Assembly (NCBI RefSeq): GCF_036346855.1
Contig: NZ_CP107841.1
Location: forward strand, 6,390,001-6,454,000
DNA: 64,000 bases
From: Streptomyces europaeiscabiei
GTDB lineage: Bacteria; Actinomycetota; Actinomycetes; Streptomycetales; Streptomycetaceae
Direction of reading: 5' to 3'
The position numbers were made by a program, and so were the translations under genes. This document shows, piece after piece, positions 1 to 8,568 of the stretch (positions are counted from its first letter, which is position 1; every line of letters begins with the position of its first letter). Under the pieces are notes generated by a model. That model did not search any database and was not told the DNA's origin. It saw only the letters and a list, made by a program, of their open reading frames with translations.

Positions 1-2838
1 GTGCTGGTGGGGACCATCGGCCGGAGTCCGCTGATCGACGGGCTGATCGCCGCCGGGAAGCTGGATGTCGGCGGGGTGCGGGGTGAGTGGGAGACCTCGT
101 TGCAGACGGTCGTCGATCGGCCGATGCCCGGGGTGAAGCGCGCCTTCGTCGTCGCGGGCAGCGATCCGCGGGGCACGATCTTCGGGGCGTACGACGTCTC
201 GTACGGCCTCGGTGTCTCTCCCTGGTACTGGTGGGACGACGTGTCGCCGGTCCACCGGGAGGCGGTGTACGTGCGGGCGGGCCGCTTCAGCCAGGGGACG
301 CCGGCCGTGAAGTACCGGGGCGTCTTCATCAACGACGAGAACCCGGCGCTCGGGACGTGGGCGCCGGCGTACTTCGGGCCCGGGAAGGCGCCGGGGCATC
401 CCGGGGGCTTCAACGCGGACTTCTGGGCGAAGGTCTTCGAAGTGTTGCTGAGGCTGAAGGGGAACTACGTCTGGCCGGCGGTGTGGGGGCGGGCCTTCGC
501 CGAGGACGATCCGGAGAACCACGCGCGGGCGAAGGAATACGGGATTGTCATGGGCACGTCGCATGAGGCGCCCATGATGCGGGGGATCGAGGAGTGGAAC
601 CGGCACGCGGTCCCTGCGGTGCGGGACGGCGCGGGCAAGGTGGTGACCCCCGGACGGGACCCCTACGGGGGTACCGGGGAGTGGTCGTACCGCCGGAACG
701 CCGAGGCCGTCAGGGCGTACTGGCGGGACGGCATCAAGCGGATGGTGGAGCAGGACTTCGAGGGTGTCGTCACGCTGGGCATGCGGGGGAACGGCGACAC
801 CAGCCTGCCCGACGGCGACGGCATCGAGCTGATGCGGGAGATCATCGATACCCAGCGGCGGATCATCGCGGAGGTGACCGGCCGCCCGGCGGAGGAGACC
901 CCGCAGGTGTGGACCCTCTACAAGGAGGTCCAACGGTACTGGGACCGGGGGCTGCGGGCGCCGGACGATGTCACGGTCGTCCTCACGGACGACAACTGGG
1001 GGAACATCCGTAAGCATCCGGACCCGGGGGAGCCCGTACGACCCGGGGGTTACGGGTTGTACTACCACTTCGACTACGTCGGTGTCGGGCGCAACTACAA
1101 GTGGGTCGACACGGCGAACCTCGCGAATCTGTGGGAGCAGCTGCACCAGGCCGACGCGTACGGCAACCACGGTCTGTGGGTGGTGAACGTCGGCGACTTG
1201 AAGGGGAACGAGCTGCCGACCGAGTTCTTCCTGAACTACGCCTGGAATCCGAGGCGTTGGGGCCTGGAGAACCTGGGGGAGTGGGAGCGGGGGTTCGCTC
1301 GGCAGAGCTTCGGGGCGGAGGTGGCGGCGGAGGTCGCCGAGGTGCTGAGTGAGTACGGGCAGCTGCAGGCCCGCCGCAAGCCCGAGCTGCTGAACCGCCG
1401 GATCACCCTTGACGAGACGAAGGACCCCACCAAGGACGAGCGGGCGATCGTCTACGACGACCAGGAGACGCCCTTCTTCTTCGGCCACCGGGAGCTGGAA
1501 CGCGTCACGGAGGAGTGGCGGGCGCTGGCGAAGCGGGCGGAACGGGTGGGGAGGCGGCTTCCCGCGGCCGTTCGGGACGCGTGGTTCGAGCTGGTCGGGT
1601 ACGCGGTGCTGGCGACGGCGAACCTGTACGGGCTGCGGGCGGCCGAGTTCGAGAACCTGCTGTACGCGGGTCAGGGGAGGGCGGCGACGAACGACCGGGC
1701 TGAGGCTGCCGAGGCGGCACTGGCACGGGACTTCGCGTTGGCCCGTCGCTTCAACTCCGAGGTGGCGGGCGGGAAGTGGCGGGGTTTCCAGACGCAGCCG
1801 CACATCGGGTACGGGGATGTGGAGCGCTACGGCCCGAACGCCGGGTGGCAGCAGCCGGAGCGGAACAACGTGGCGCTGCCGGACGAGATCTTCCCCAAGG
1901 TGCGGCGGATCGAGGTGCCTCAGGCCGCGGAGCTGGGGGTGGCGGTCGACGGGGCGGACGACTCGGGGCAGTGGTGGCCCGGATCGGCGACGGAGGCGGT
2001 CCTGCCGGTCTTCAGCCCGTATCAGACACGTCCCCAGCAGTACGTGGAGATCTTCAACCGGGGGCGTACGCCCTTTTCATACCGGATCGAGTCGTCGGTG
2101 CCGTGGCTGGTGGTGGAGCGGTCGCGGGGGCGGGTCGAGGAGCAGGTGCGGGTGGCGGTCCGGGTGGACTGGGGGCGGGTGCCCGCGGGGGGTGCCGAGG
2201 CTTCGTTGCGGGTGAGCGGGGCCGGGGCCTCGGTCACGGTGAAGGCCGTCGCGGCGAAGCCGTCGGCGCGCCAGGCGCGGAAGCTGCGGGGGTTCGTCGA
2301 GGCGGGCGGGTACGTGGCGATCGACGCGGAGCACCACGCGCGGGCGGTGGGGTCGCCCGACGGGCGGGTGCGCTGGCGCCGGATCGAGCGGATCGGGCGC
2401 ACCGGCGCGGGGGTGACGCCGTGGCCGGTGACGGCAGCCCGGCAGGTGCCGGGGGGTGACGGGCCGCGCCTGGAGTACGAGGTCGGCTTGGTGTCGGCCG
2501 TGGACGAGGTGACGGTCCTGGCGTACGTCTCACCTCGGAACCCCGCGTTGGCCACGGGCGGGCTGCGGTACGCCGTGTCCTTCGGCGCCGGCGCTCCTCA
2601 GGTCGTCGACATCAACGCCGTCACCGGGGCCGACGACGGGCTGATGAACAAGCAGTGGGCACGGAACACCTCGGACAACGTGAACGTGACGGCGACCCGG
2701 CACGCGATCACCGGGCCCGGGGTGCACCGCCTGACGTTCTGGATGGTCGACCCGACGGTGGTGCTGCAACGGCTGGTGATCGACACGGGCGGACTGACGC
2801 CGACATATCTGGGGCCGCTGGAGAGCCACCGAATCTGA
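1..2838 (+). CDS. GH115 xylan alpha-1,2-glucuronidase, 5' partial
   Basis: This is a glycoside hydrolase family 115 enzyme, which removes (4-O-methyl)glucuronic acid side chains from xylan. The reading frame is open to the window edge, so the first in-frame GTG at base 1 is probably internal. The signal peptide and first N-terminal residues expected of a secreted GH115 protein are missing. The 945 visible residues match the family: early SPWYWWDDV and FINDEN motifs, a conserved middle with GTSHEAPMMR and GMRGNGD, then a beta-rich C-terminal part. A GH10 xylanase starts 14 bp downstream on the same strand, so the two are probably cotranscribed as a xylan debranching and cleavage pair. Their promoter lies outside the window. 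Confidence 0.88.
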   Translation: MLVGTIGRSPLIDGLIAAGKLDVGGVRGEWETSLQTVVDRPMPGVKRAFVVAGSDPRGTIFGAYDVSYGLGVSPWYWWDDVSPVHREAVYVRAGRFSQGTPAVKYRGVFINDENPALGTWAPAYFGPGKAPGHPGGFNADFWAKVFEVLLRLKGNYVWPAVWGRAFAEDDPENHARAKEYGIVMGTSHEAPMMRGIEEWNRHAVPAVRDGAGKVVTPGRDPYGGTGEWSYRRNAEAVRAYWRDGIKRMVEQDFEGVVTLGMRGNGDTSLPDGDGIELMREIIDTQRRIIAEVTGRPAEETPQVWTLYKEVQRYWDRGLRAPDDVTVVLTDDNWGNIRKHPDPGEPVRPGGYGLYYHFDYVGVGRNYKWVDTANLANLWEQLHQADAYGNHGLWVVNVGDLKGNELPTEFFLNYAWNPRRWGLENLGEWERGFARQSFGAEVAAEVAEVLSEYGQLQARRKPELLNRRITLDETKDPTKDERAIVYDDQETPFFFGHRELERVTEEWRALAKRAERVGRRLPAAVRDAWFELVGYAVLATANLYGLRAAEFENLLYAGQGRAATNDRAEAAEAALARDFALARRFNSEVAGGKWRGFQTQPHIGYGDVERYGPNAGWQQPERNNVALPDEIFPKVRRIEVPQAAELGVAVDGADDSGQWWPGSATEAVLPVFSPYQTRPQQYVEIFNRGRTPFSYRIESSVPWLVVERSRGRVEEQVRVAVRVDWGRVPAGGAEASLRVSGAGASVTVKAVAAKPSARQARKLRGFVEAGGYVAIDAEHHARAVGSPDGRVRWRRIERIGRTGAGVTPWPVTAARQVPGGDGPRLEYEVGLVSAVDEVTVLAYVSPRNPALATGGLRYAVSFGAGAPQVVDINAVTGADDGLMNKQWARNTSDNVNVTATRHAITGPGVHRLTFWMVDPTVVLQRLVIDTGGLTPTYLGPLESHRI

Positions 2839-2852
2839 GAGAGGGACCACGG

Positions 2853-3977
2853 ATGACGCACATGAACCGCTTCCGCTTCCGCTTCCGTACGCCCGTGCTC
2901 GCGCTGGTCGCCGGGGCGCTGCTGTCCACGGCGGTGGCCGTGCAGCCGGCCTCGGCACATGACCCGTACGGCTCGTCCGGCCTGTCCGACGCGTCCGGCC
3001 AGTCCGGCCAGTCCTTGAGGAAGCTCGCCGACCGGGCCGGCGTACGCATCGGCACCGCCGTGGACATGAACGTGTTGGCCGAGGACCGCACGTACCGCCG
3101 GACGACCGCACGCGAGTTCGACTCGGTGACCGCCGAGAACGCCATGAAGTGGGAGTCGGTGGAGCCGCAGCGGGGCGTCTACGACTGGAAGCAGGCCGAC
3201 GGCCTCGTCCGCTACGCCCGCGCCCACGGGCAGGTCGTCCGCGGCCACACCCTCGTCTGGCACAGCCAGTTGCCGGCCTGGCTGACGTCCGGTGTGGCGG
3301 ACGGGTCGATCGGCTCGGCGGAGCTGCGGGGCATTCTGCGCAAGCACATCACGACGGAGGTGAAGCGGTACAAGGGGAAGATCCAGCAGTGGGACGTGGT
3401 GAACGAGGTCTTCGAGGAGGACGGCAGCCTGCGGAACTCGATCTGGCTGCGTGAACTGGGGCCGTCGTACATCGCGGACGCTTTCCGCTGGGCCCACGCC
3501 GCCGACCCGAAGGCGAAGCTCTTCCTCAACGACTACAACGTGGAGGGCGTCAACGCGAAGTCCACGGCGTACTACGAACTGGCGAAGCGGTTGCGTGCTC
3601 AGGGCGTGCCCGTGCAGGGCTTCGGCGCTCAGGGCCACCTCGCGATCCAGTACGGCTTCCCGGGGCAGGTCGCCGAGAACCTCGCCCGCTTCGGGGCGCT
3701 GGGGATGCGGACGGCGTTCACCGAGGTGGACGTGCGGATGATCCTGCCGGTGGACGAGACGAAGTCGGCGACCCAGGCGAGCTACTTCCGGGGGCTGTTG
3801 GACGCCTGTCTGGGGGCGCGGAGCTGCACGTCGTTCACGGTGTGGGGGTTCACGGACCGGTACTCGTGGGTGCCGGGGGTCTTCGACGGCCAGGGGGCGG
3901 CGACGCCGATGGACGAGGAGTACGGGCGGAAGCCGGCGTACGGGGCGCTGCGGGAGGGGCTGGCGGCGGGGAGGTGA
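2853..3977 (+). CDS. Secreted GH10 endo-1,4-beta-xylanase
   Basis: This is an exported xylanase that cuts the xylan backbone. The 374-residue protein starts with a basic stretch (RFRFRFR), a hydrophobic segment and a signal-peptidase site near PASAHD. The GH10 catalytic pair is visible: acid/base Glu185 in WDVVNEVF and nucleophile Glu291 in FTEVDVRM. WHSQLP and FLNDYNVEG, typical of the barrel, are also present. The ATG at 2853 is preferred over an upstream in-frame start that lies inside the GH115 gene, because a GAGAGGGA ribosome site precedes it and the signal peptide begins there. No carbohydrate-binding module is present, unlike the second GH10 enzyme at 60113. Confidence 0.93.
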   Translation: MTHMNRFRFRFRTPVLALVAGALLSTAVAVQPASAHDPYGSSGLSDASGQSGQSLRKLADRAGVRIGTAVDMNVLAEDRTYRRTTAREFDSVTAENAMKWESVEPQRGVYDWKQADGLVRYARAHGQVVRGHTLVWHSQLPAWLTSGVADGSIGSAELRGILRKHITTEVKRYKGKIQQWDVVNEVFEEDGSLRNSIWLRELGPSYIADAFRWAHAADPKAKLFLNDYNVEGVNAKSTAYYELAKRLRAQGVPVQGFGAQGHLAIQYGFPGQVAENLARFGALGMRTAFTEVDVRMILPVDETKSATQASYFRGLLDACLGARSCTSFTVWGFTDRYSWVPGVFDGQGAATPMDEEYGRKPAYGALREGLAAGR

Positions 3978-3989
3978 CCGGCGTCGCCC

Positions 3990-4589
3990 TCAGCCCTTGT
4001 CCGGGTATCGGGGCAGGTTCTCCGTGGAGATGGTCCAGTCGGCGACGGTGACGTCCTCGCCGTAGACGAAGTCCTTGCGGGTGGCGTAGCGCGGGCCGTC
4101 CGGGGTGGCGTGGATGTCGGTGAGGACGGCGCCTTCGCCGCTGCGGGGGTCGAAGACCGCGTACACGGGGATGCCGAGCAGCGGGTAGTCGCGCATCTTG
4201 GCGACCCAGTCGTTGTCGGGGTTGGAGCGGGAGACGACCTCGACGGCGGCGTGAATCGTGCGGGGATCGAAAGTTCCCTCGACCTCCATGTCGGCTTCGG
4301 CGATCACCATCACGTCGGGCCGTCGCATGATGCCTTCGGCTTCGCCCTCCACGTCCGGCTCACCGGTATGGGCCACGATCTCCTCCGGCATCACCCTTTC
4401 CAGGCGCTTCCGCAGGCGCAGCACGGTGAGCTCGTGCGGGCCGACGGGCGCCAGCATGTCGTGAACGATCCCTTCCTTGGTGATCTCGAACTTGCCGGGG
4501 AGTGTGTCGTCCATCGACTGAACGAAGTCCCGCATGGCCCGGTAGAGGTGGGAGGAGCCGTGCTGTGCGTTGTCCGGCACGATGGTCAT
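3990..4589 (-). CDS. Uma2-family (DUF820) PD-(D/E)XK nuclease-fold protein
   Basis: This 199-residue Uma2-type protein belongs to a very common Streptomyces family with a restriction-endonuclease-like fold and no settled function. The nuclease-like core is visible as PDVMVI, then AVEVVS, then a lysine in AKMRDY, followed by GIPVYAVFDPRSGEG. The start at 4589 is chosen because GAGGAG precedes that ATG by about eight bases; an in-frame start at 4640 would add 17 residues without support. It lies 52 bp downstream of the winged-helix gene on the same strand and could be cotranscribed with it. Its stop faces the end of the xylanase gene 12 bp away. Confidence 0.75.
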   Translation of the reverse strand: MTIVPDNAQHGSSHLYRAMRDFVQSMDDTLPGKFEITKEGIVHDMLAPVGPHELTVLRLRKRLERVMPEEIVAHTGEPDVEGEAEGIMRRPDVMVIAEADMEVEGTFDPRTIHAAVEVVSRSNPDNDWVAKMRDYPLLGIPVYAVFDPRSGEGAVLTDIHATPDGPRYATRKDFVYGEDVTVADWTISTENLPRYPDKG

Positions 4590-4641
4590 GGCGCTCGCTC
4601 CTCGTCGTCTGTGCCCGGGGGCAAGGATCGTCACGTTCATG

Positions 4642-5526
4642 CTAGGCGTCCTCCATGAGGTCGGGCGTGGTGTGGTCGGGCCCGCAGTCGCGGCAGCGGC
4701 TCCCCTTCGGGCCCCGGAAGCCGCGGTCGCAGCCGTCGCAGTTCGTCATCTCGTAGTGAACGGATGGCGGTGACGCCGGCGCTCGGAACGGCGGCAGGGG
4801 CGGCAGCTGCGCCACGAGCCGGTGGGCCAGGAGGGCGGCCGGGCGGTGGAGCGGTTCGTTCGGGAGGTCGCCGGTCAGGGCGTCGCGTACGGCGGTGGGG
4901 GTGAGGTCGCGCTCCAGCCAGGCGGCCACGCCCGGCGCGAGGTGGGCGGTGTCGCAGGCCGACAGCAGGAGGCGGGGGTCCGCGCGGCGCAGGTCGGCGA
5001 GGAGGTCGGTGGCGGTCTGGAGGAGGGTGGGGGAGCGGTAGGCGGGCTGGGGGACGGAGGGGAGGGGCTTGCGAGGTGCCTTCTGCTGCCGGGGCGCGCG
5101 TGCCGGGCGTACGGGCTCGCTCTCCGCGTGGTCCTTGCCGCGACCGGGCTGGTTGCAGGAGATCGTGCGGGTGATGATCCGGCCGCCGGGGACGCGTTCG
5201 CGCTCGCGGCGCAGATAGCCGTGGGCTTCGAGTTCGCGCAGGGCGGCGGCGATACGGGTCGTGCCCTCCGCGAAGCGGCCGGCGAGCGTCTTGATGTCGA
5301 CGCGGGCGCCCTTGGGCAGCGACTGGATGTGCGCGGCCAGCCCGATCGCGACGAGCGACAGCTCGGGGTGCTGGGCGAGGTGGTTGCCGATCACGGTGAA
5401 GCGGGTCGTGTGACGGGAGTGGTCGTGCGTCAGACCGCCGCCGTACGGGCTCTGCCGTTTCGGGTGCTTGTTGTCGGCAAGCCGGGCCTGGGCGCGCGAG
5501 GGCGCGCTAGGGTTCTGCGTATCCAT
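4642..5526 (-). CDS. Winged-helix DNA-binding protein with C-terminal zinc ribbon
   Basis: This 294-residue protein looks like a transcriptional or replication-type DNA-binding factor. Residues about 50-120 form a helix-turn-helix/winged domain (LSLVAIGLAAHIQS, then VDIKTLAGRFAEGTTRIAAAL, then EAHGYLRRERE). A proline- and basic-rich linker follows, then a helical domain. The C-terminus carries a Cys-X2-Cys...Cys-X2-Cys ribbon (CDGCDRGFRGPKGSRCRDCG) that should bind zinc. Such proteins are common in Streptomyces but their targets are unknown. About 160 bp upstream lies the end of the broken ATP-binding gene; no clear promoter was recognised there. Confidence 0.7.
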   Translation of the reverse strand: MDTQNPSAPSRAQARLADNKHPKRQSPYGGGLTHDHSRHTTRFTVIGNHLAQHPELSLVAIGLAAHIQSLPKGARVDIKTLAGRFAEGTTRIAAALRELEAHGYLRRERERVPGGRIITRTISCNQPGRGKDHAESEPVRPARAPRQQKAPRKPLPSVPQPAYRSPTLLQTATDLLADLRRADPRLLLSACDTAHLAPGVAAWLERDLTPTAVRDALTGDLPNEPLHRPAALLAHRLVAQLPPLPPFRAPASPPSVHYEMTNCDGCDRGFRGPKGSRCRDCGPDHTTPDLMEDA

Positions 5527-5685
5527 CGGGAAGGTGCTTTCTTCCTTGGTGGTCAGGCCCTCGCACTGGGATTGCCGTCCCGGCGGGGGCCGTCGTATGT
5601 CTGCGGTTGTTGTGCGGTTGCGGTGTCCTGCTGCGCTGAGAGTAAGGGCATCAACCGGCCCCGAATCCAGCTGAGTCGGCGATGT

Positions 5686-6040
5686 TCACCCGCGAGGGTG
5701 AGACCGCCCGCCGGGCGGGAGGAGGGGTGGGGTTTGGTGGGGTTCTTTCTCTCCCCGGTCCTTTGAGGAAAGACCGCCCGCCGCACCGAAGCACGCGTCT
5801 GCGGGTTCCGGTGCCTGTCGGACGGTGACCTCGGCCCAGACCGTCTTGCGTGGCGGCAGCCCCGGCGCGGTGCCCCAGCGGTCGGCCAGCGCCTCGACGA
5901 GGAGCAGGCCCCGGCCGGACTCGGCGTCCGGGGAAGGGTGTTGGGCTCTGGGCAGCTGTTCGCCGCGCGTGTCCGTGACCTCGATGCGGAGGGTGCCGCC
6001 GACCACGCAGAGCGTGTGACGCTCCAGGTGATGCCGACCA
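5686..6040 (-). pseudogene. C-terminal half of an AbaA/RsbW-like ATP-binding protein
   Basis: This is the remnant of a small HATPase-fold (anti-sigma-like) protein of the kind found beside WhiJ-type regulators. The C-terminal half is clear: GGTLRIEVTDTRGE, then SGRGLLLVEALADRWG, then KTVWAEVTV. The N-terminal half with the N-box (normally a SELVTNAVRHG-like sequence) is absent. Upstream of about residue 68 the open frame runs antisense through the remnant of a plus-strand regulator and has no family character. The frame stays open to a start at 6240, so a chimeric protein could still be made, but without the ATP-binding N-box it should be inactive. It ends with a tail of uncertain origin. Confidence 0.65.
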
Positions 6041-6258
6041 ACAGTGGTGCTCACCCGGGGCTGGACGGCCGGGTCGAGGTGCTGAAGTTCGACGACGGTA
6101 CGGCAGTGGGCCGCGCCGATGGTGTCTTCCAGGGTCGGCCTGTCTCCGATCCACGACAACTCCGCGTTATCGAGCTGCTGTATGGCACCATCCGGGCGCA
6201 AGCTCTCCCGACGCGGGAGTCGCTGGCCTTCATCGAGCAACTGCTGGGAGAGACATGA
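6010..6258 (+). pseudogene. C-terminal remnant of a DUF5753 (WhiJ-like) XRE regulator
   Basis: Only the last 80 or so residues of a WhiJ-like regulator remain. RVTLQVMPTNSGAHPGLDG, then VEVLKFDDG, then IRAQALPTRESLAFIEQLL are the typical end of DUF5753 proteins. The N-terminal helix-turn-helix and most of the ligand-like domain are missing. The upstream part of the frame is antisense to the broken ATP-binding gene. Its stop overlaps the DUF397 start (ATGA at 6255), which is the normal coupling in these loci. The remnant therefore still sits in its original context but has lost its promoter-proximal two thirds. Confidence 0.7.
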
Positions 6259-6464
6259 TCCGCAAGGCCTCCGCCGAGGACGCCCCCGAACTGGCGTGGT
6301 TCAAGAGCAGCTACAGCGATGGCACCAATGGCGAGTCATGCGTCGAGATCGCCCACGCCCCCGGCACCGTCCACATCCGCGACTCCAAGGACACACGGCT
6401 CCCTCAGCTCACGCTGACATCGACCGCCTGGGCGGACTTCGTGTCGTACGCGATCGAGGGCTGA
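6255..6464 (+). CDS. DUF397 small regulatory protein (WhiJ-associated type)
   Basis: This intact 69-residue DUF397 protein has the family hallmarks LAWFKSSYSDGTNGESCVEI, VHIRDSKD and AWADFVSYAIEG. DUF397 proteins are normally partners of DUF5753 helix-turn-helix regulators and affect development or antibiotic production. Here the partner survives only as a fragment. The ATG overlaps the remnant's stop (ATGA), so translation would depend on coupling or on a leaderless transcript. The last 61 bp overlap the 3' end of the convergent GHKL/nuclease gene. The protein itself looks undamaged, but with its promoter region deleted it may be silent. Confidence 0.85.
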   Translation: MIRKASAEDAPELAWFKSSYSDGTNGESCVEIAHAPGTVHIRDSKDTRLPQLTLTSTAWADFVSYAIEG

Positions 6465-8428
6465 GCGTCCCTGCGGGATGCGGGAATCGTCCCGTCGGCG
6501 ACCAGTTCCGCCACGGTGTCGCCGTGGTTGCGCACCAGGTAGTCCATCGCGTGTTCGGTGGAGGACTGGTATTCCAGCTGTTGGCCGTAGAAGCGGAGCC
6601 GAGTCTCACAGTCCTGGACGAGCTCGCCCCAGGTGCGTACCCAGATCCGGTATGTCGGCTGGTTGAGAGCGCAGCCGGGGGGATTGTGTGGTTGATGCGA
6701 GAGTTCCCGGAGTGTGTCAGTCATGTCGTTGCCGACAAGCCAGAAGTCCCACGTCGTGCGGGTGTCCCGGAATCGGTCGTCCTTCCGGACAGCCTGCGCG
6801 TAGCTGCTGAGCTGCTCGAACTCGGCCGACCCCAGAACGAGGGCAGGGCGCTTGAGTTCGATCACCAGGTGGTGCCGTTCATCGCGCCGGTGACGGGACG
6901 CTCGCGACAGCATGAGGTCGACGATTCCACGGCGCCCGTCGGGGCGCAGCACGGCGGAGCCCGTCGGTTCCTCGCGGCCGAGCAGATGGCAGTGCTGCCG
7001 CAGGACCTCGTTGAGGCTTCGATCGCTCACATGCAGGCCGTACTCCTCGCCGAAGACCCAGCACTCGTTCTCCAGGATCCGGTGGAGCTCGGAGCGTTCC
7101 CTCACGCGGTCCTTGGCTTCGGGGTCGAAGACGAGGTGTTCCAGAGCCGCCAGGAAGTCCAGCCGACTGGTTGCGGCCGTTGAGGCCTTGACCAGAGCCG
7201 ACAAGGGAGTGCGGTCGAGAAGTCGGTTGAGCTGCTCTCGTTCCTGCTTCGAGAGACTGAACAGTTCCTCGGCGATCCGCAGGACGTCCGACGGCTCGTG
7301 CGCGAGCACGGACCGAAGCAGGGCGAAAGTGGTCCTGCGCGTTCCGGTGGACTTGGGCAGGTGACGGAAGACGGTCGTGGCCACCGCGTCGAACGTCTCA
7401 CGTTCGGTGCGTTCGCGTGCGCCGCCGGGTTGCCCCGTGTACGGGTAGATGCCTTCCCGACGCCATTCAGCGACCTGTTCCCGACGCCGTGCGTCCACGC
7501 GTGCCCGGAAGTGGACCTTCAACTGGTCGCGGGCGGCCGCCAGGACATCGGCAAGAGGGCCGTGCAACACCCAGTCGGTGAAAGCGAGGTCCTCGGAGTC
7601 GACGTCGTCGAAACCGCCCCAGGTGAGATGGGCGGTGAAATCGAAGCCGGGGGCCTGGATGCCAGGCTTGAGCTGCGCCCGGGACATGCCCTCGCCATCG
7701 CACAGAAACAGCGCACGGGTGACGGGCCTGCGCCACTCGACGACTCTGAGGCGCGCCGGCTTGTCGGCTGAGTTGGAAGGCGACGGCAGGACGTAGTCGC
7801 GTACGTGAAGTCGCTCGCCGGCCGGGTCGAGCTCCCGGCCGTCGTACTCGATGCGTACGTCCGGGTACTTCTCCAGGTATGTGGCGAAGGCCGTGGTGAG
7901 TGATGACCTGGCGCGCTCCTCAGCCAGGGCGTTCAGTTGCTCATCCCCGCCGAACGCCTCGAAGAGCGTGCCGGTGGGATCGTCGGTGGGCTCCGGGTCG
8001 CCGATGTCGAACTCGTCCATGGAACGCCGGTCCGCCTCTATGACCAACTGCTGCCGGCCTCCGACGGCGTCGCTGACGCTGGTCCAGCGCACCTGGGTGC
8101 CGAGCGCGAAGGCGCGCACCCGACCGCGTCCGTTCTTCCCGTGCAGGGCACGCTTCTTCACCGGGCTCCCCTGCGAGCGCTTCTTCCAGGAGGCACCGAT
8201 CGGCCGGAAGTACTCCTCACAGTGCTCGGCCGACATCCCGCTGCCGTCGTCCTGAACGCGAACCCTGTCCACGCCGCCCAGGTCGTTGCGCTCCAGCGTG
8301 ACGACAACGTGTCCGGCGTCGGCGTCGACGCTGTTCCAGATCAGCTCCTCGACCGCGCCGACGGGGTCCCGCAGCCGTGCCAGCTCGGCGACGTGCTCCC
8401 GGCTGGTCTCCAGCCGCACCTTCACCAT
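6404..8428 (-). CDS. GHKL ATPase fused to PD-(D/E)XK (Shedu-like) nuclease
   Basis: This 674-residue two-part protein is probably an antiviral nuclease. The N-terminal GHKL ATPase shows the N-box EELIWNSVDADA (Asn32), the G1 box DDGSGM (60-65) and the G2 box HGKNGRGR (97-104), followed by a transducer-like region to about residue 320. After a helical linker (about 340-430), the C-terminal part has a PD-(D/E)XK core: Asp504 in GIVDLML, Glu524 and Lys526 in VIELKRP, and a QLSSY motif at 539-543. ENECWVFGEEYG just before it resembles the start of Shedu (DUF4263) nuclease domains. AGAGAGGC precedes the ATG. It has no partner gene on its strand. The defence role is inference; the domain motifs are seen directly. 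Confidence 0.78.
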   Translation of the reverse strand: MVKVRLETSREHVAELARLRDPVGAVEELIWNSVDADAGHVVVTLERNDLGGVDRVRVQDDGSGMSAEHCEEYFRPIGASWKKRSQGSPVKKRALHGKNGRGRVRAFALGTQVRWTSVSDAVGGRQQLVIEADRRSMDEFDIGDPEPTDDPTGTLFEAFGGDEQLNALAEERARSSLTTAFATYLEKYPDVRIEYDGRELDPAGERLHVRDYVLPSPSNSADKPARLRVVEWRRPVTRALFLCDGEGMSRAQLKPGIQAPGFDFTAHLTWGGFDDVDSEDLAFTDWVLHGPLADVLAAARDQLKVHFRARVDARRREQVAEWRREGIYPYTGQPGGARERTERETFDAVATTVFRHLPKSTGTRRTTFALLRSVLAHEPSDVLRIAEELFSLSKQEREQLNRLLDRTPLSALVKASTAATSRLDFLAALEHLVFDPEAKDRVRERSELHRILENECWVFGEEYGLHVSDRSLNEVLRQHCHLLGREEPTGSAVLRPDGRRGIVDLMLSRASRHRRDERHHLVIELKRPALVLGSAEFEQLSSYAQAVRKDDRFRDTRTTWDFWLVGNDMTDTLRELSHQPHNPPGCALNQPTYRIWVRTWGELVQDCETRLRFYGQQLEYQSSTEHAMDYLVRNHGDTVAELVADGTIPASRRDAQPSIAYDTKSAQAVDVSVS

Positions 8429-8568
8429 GACGTGGGCCTCTCTGTCGTGCGCCCCGAATCGAGAGCACAGTTTGCCCGCTCCGGGGAGTTCGACGTGTGG
8501 AATCGCCGGGAGATCACCCTTGGTAGCCTGCCGCCTTCTGGATAGGCATCTTTACTGAAGAGGCGTGA

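Noticed and set aside
5938..6009. N-terminal part of the regulator frame as a real gene start
   Set aside because: This part is antisense to the conserved end of the ATP-binding remnant and lacks a helix-turn-helix; it is random sequence before the remnant.
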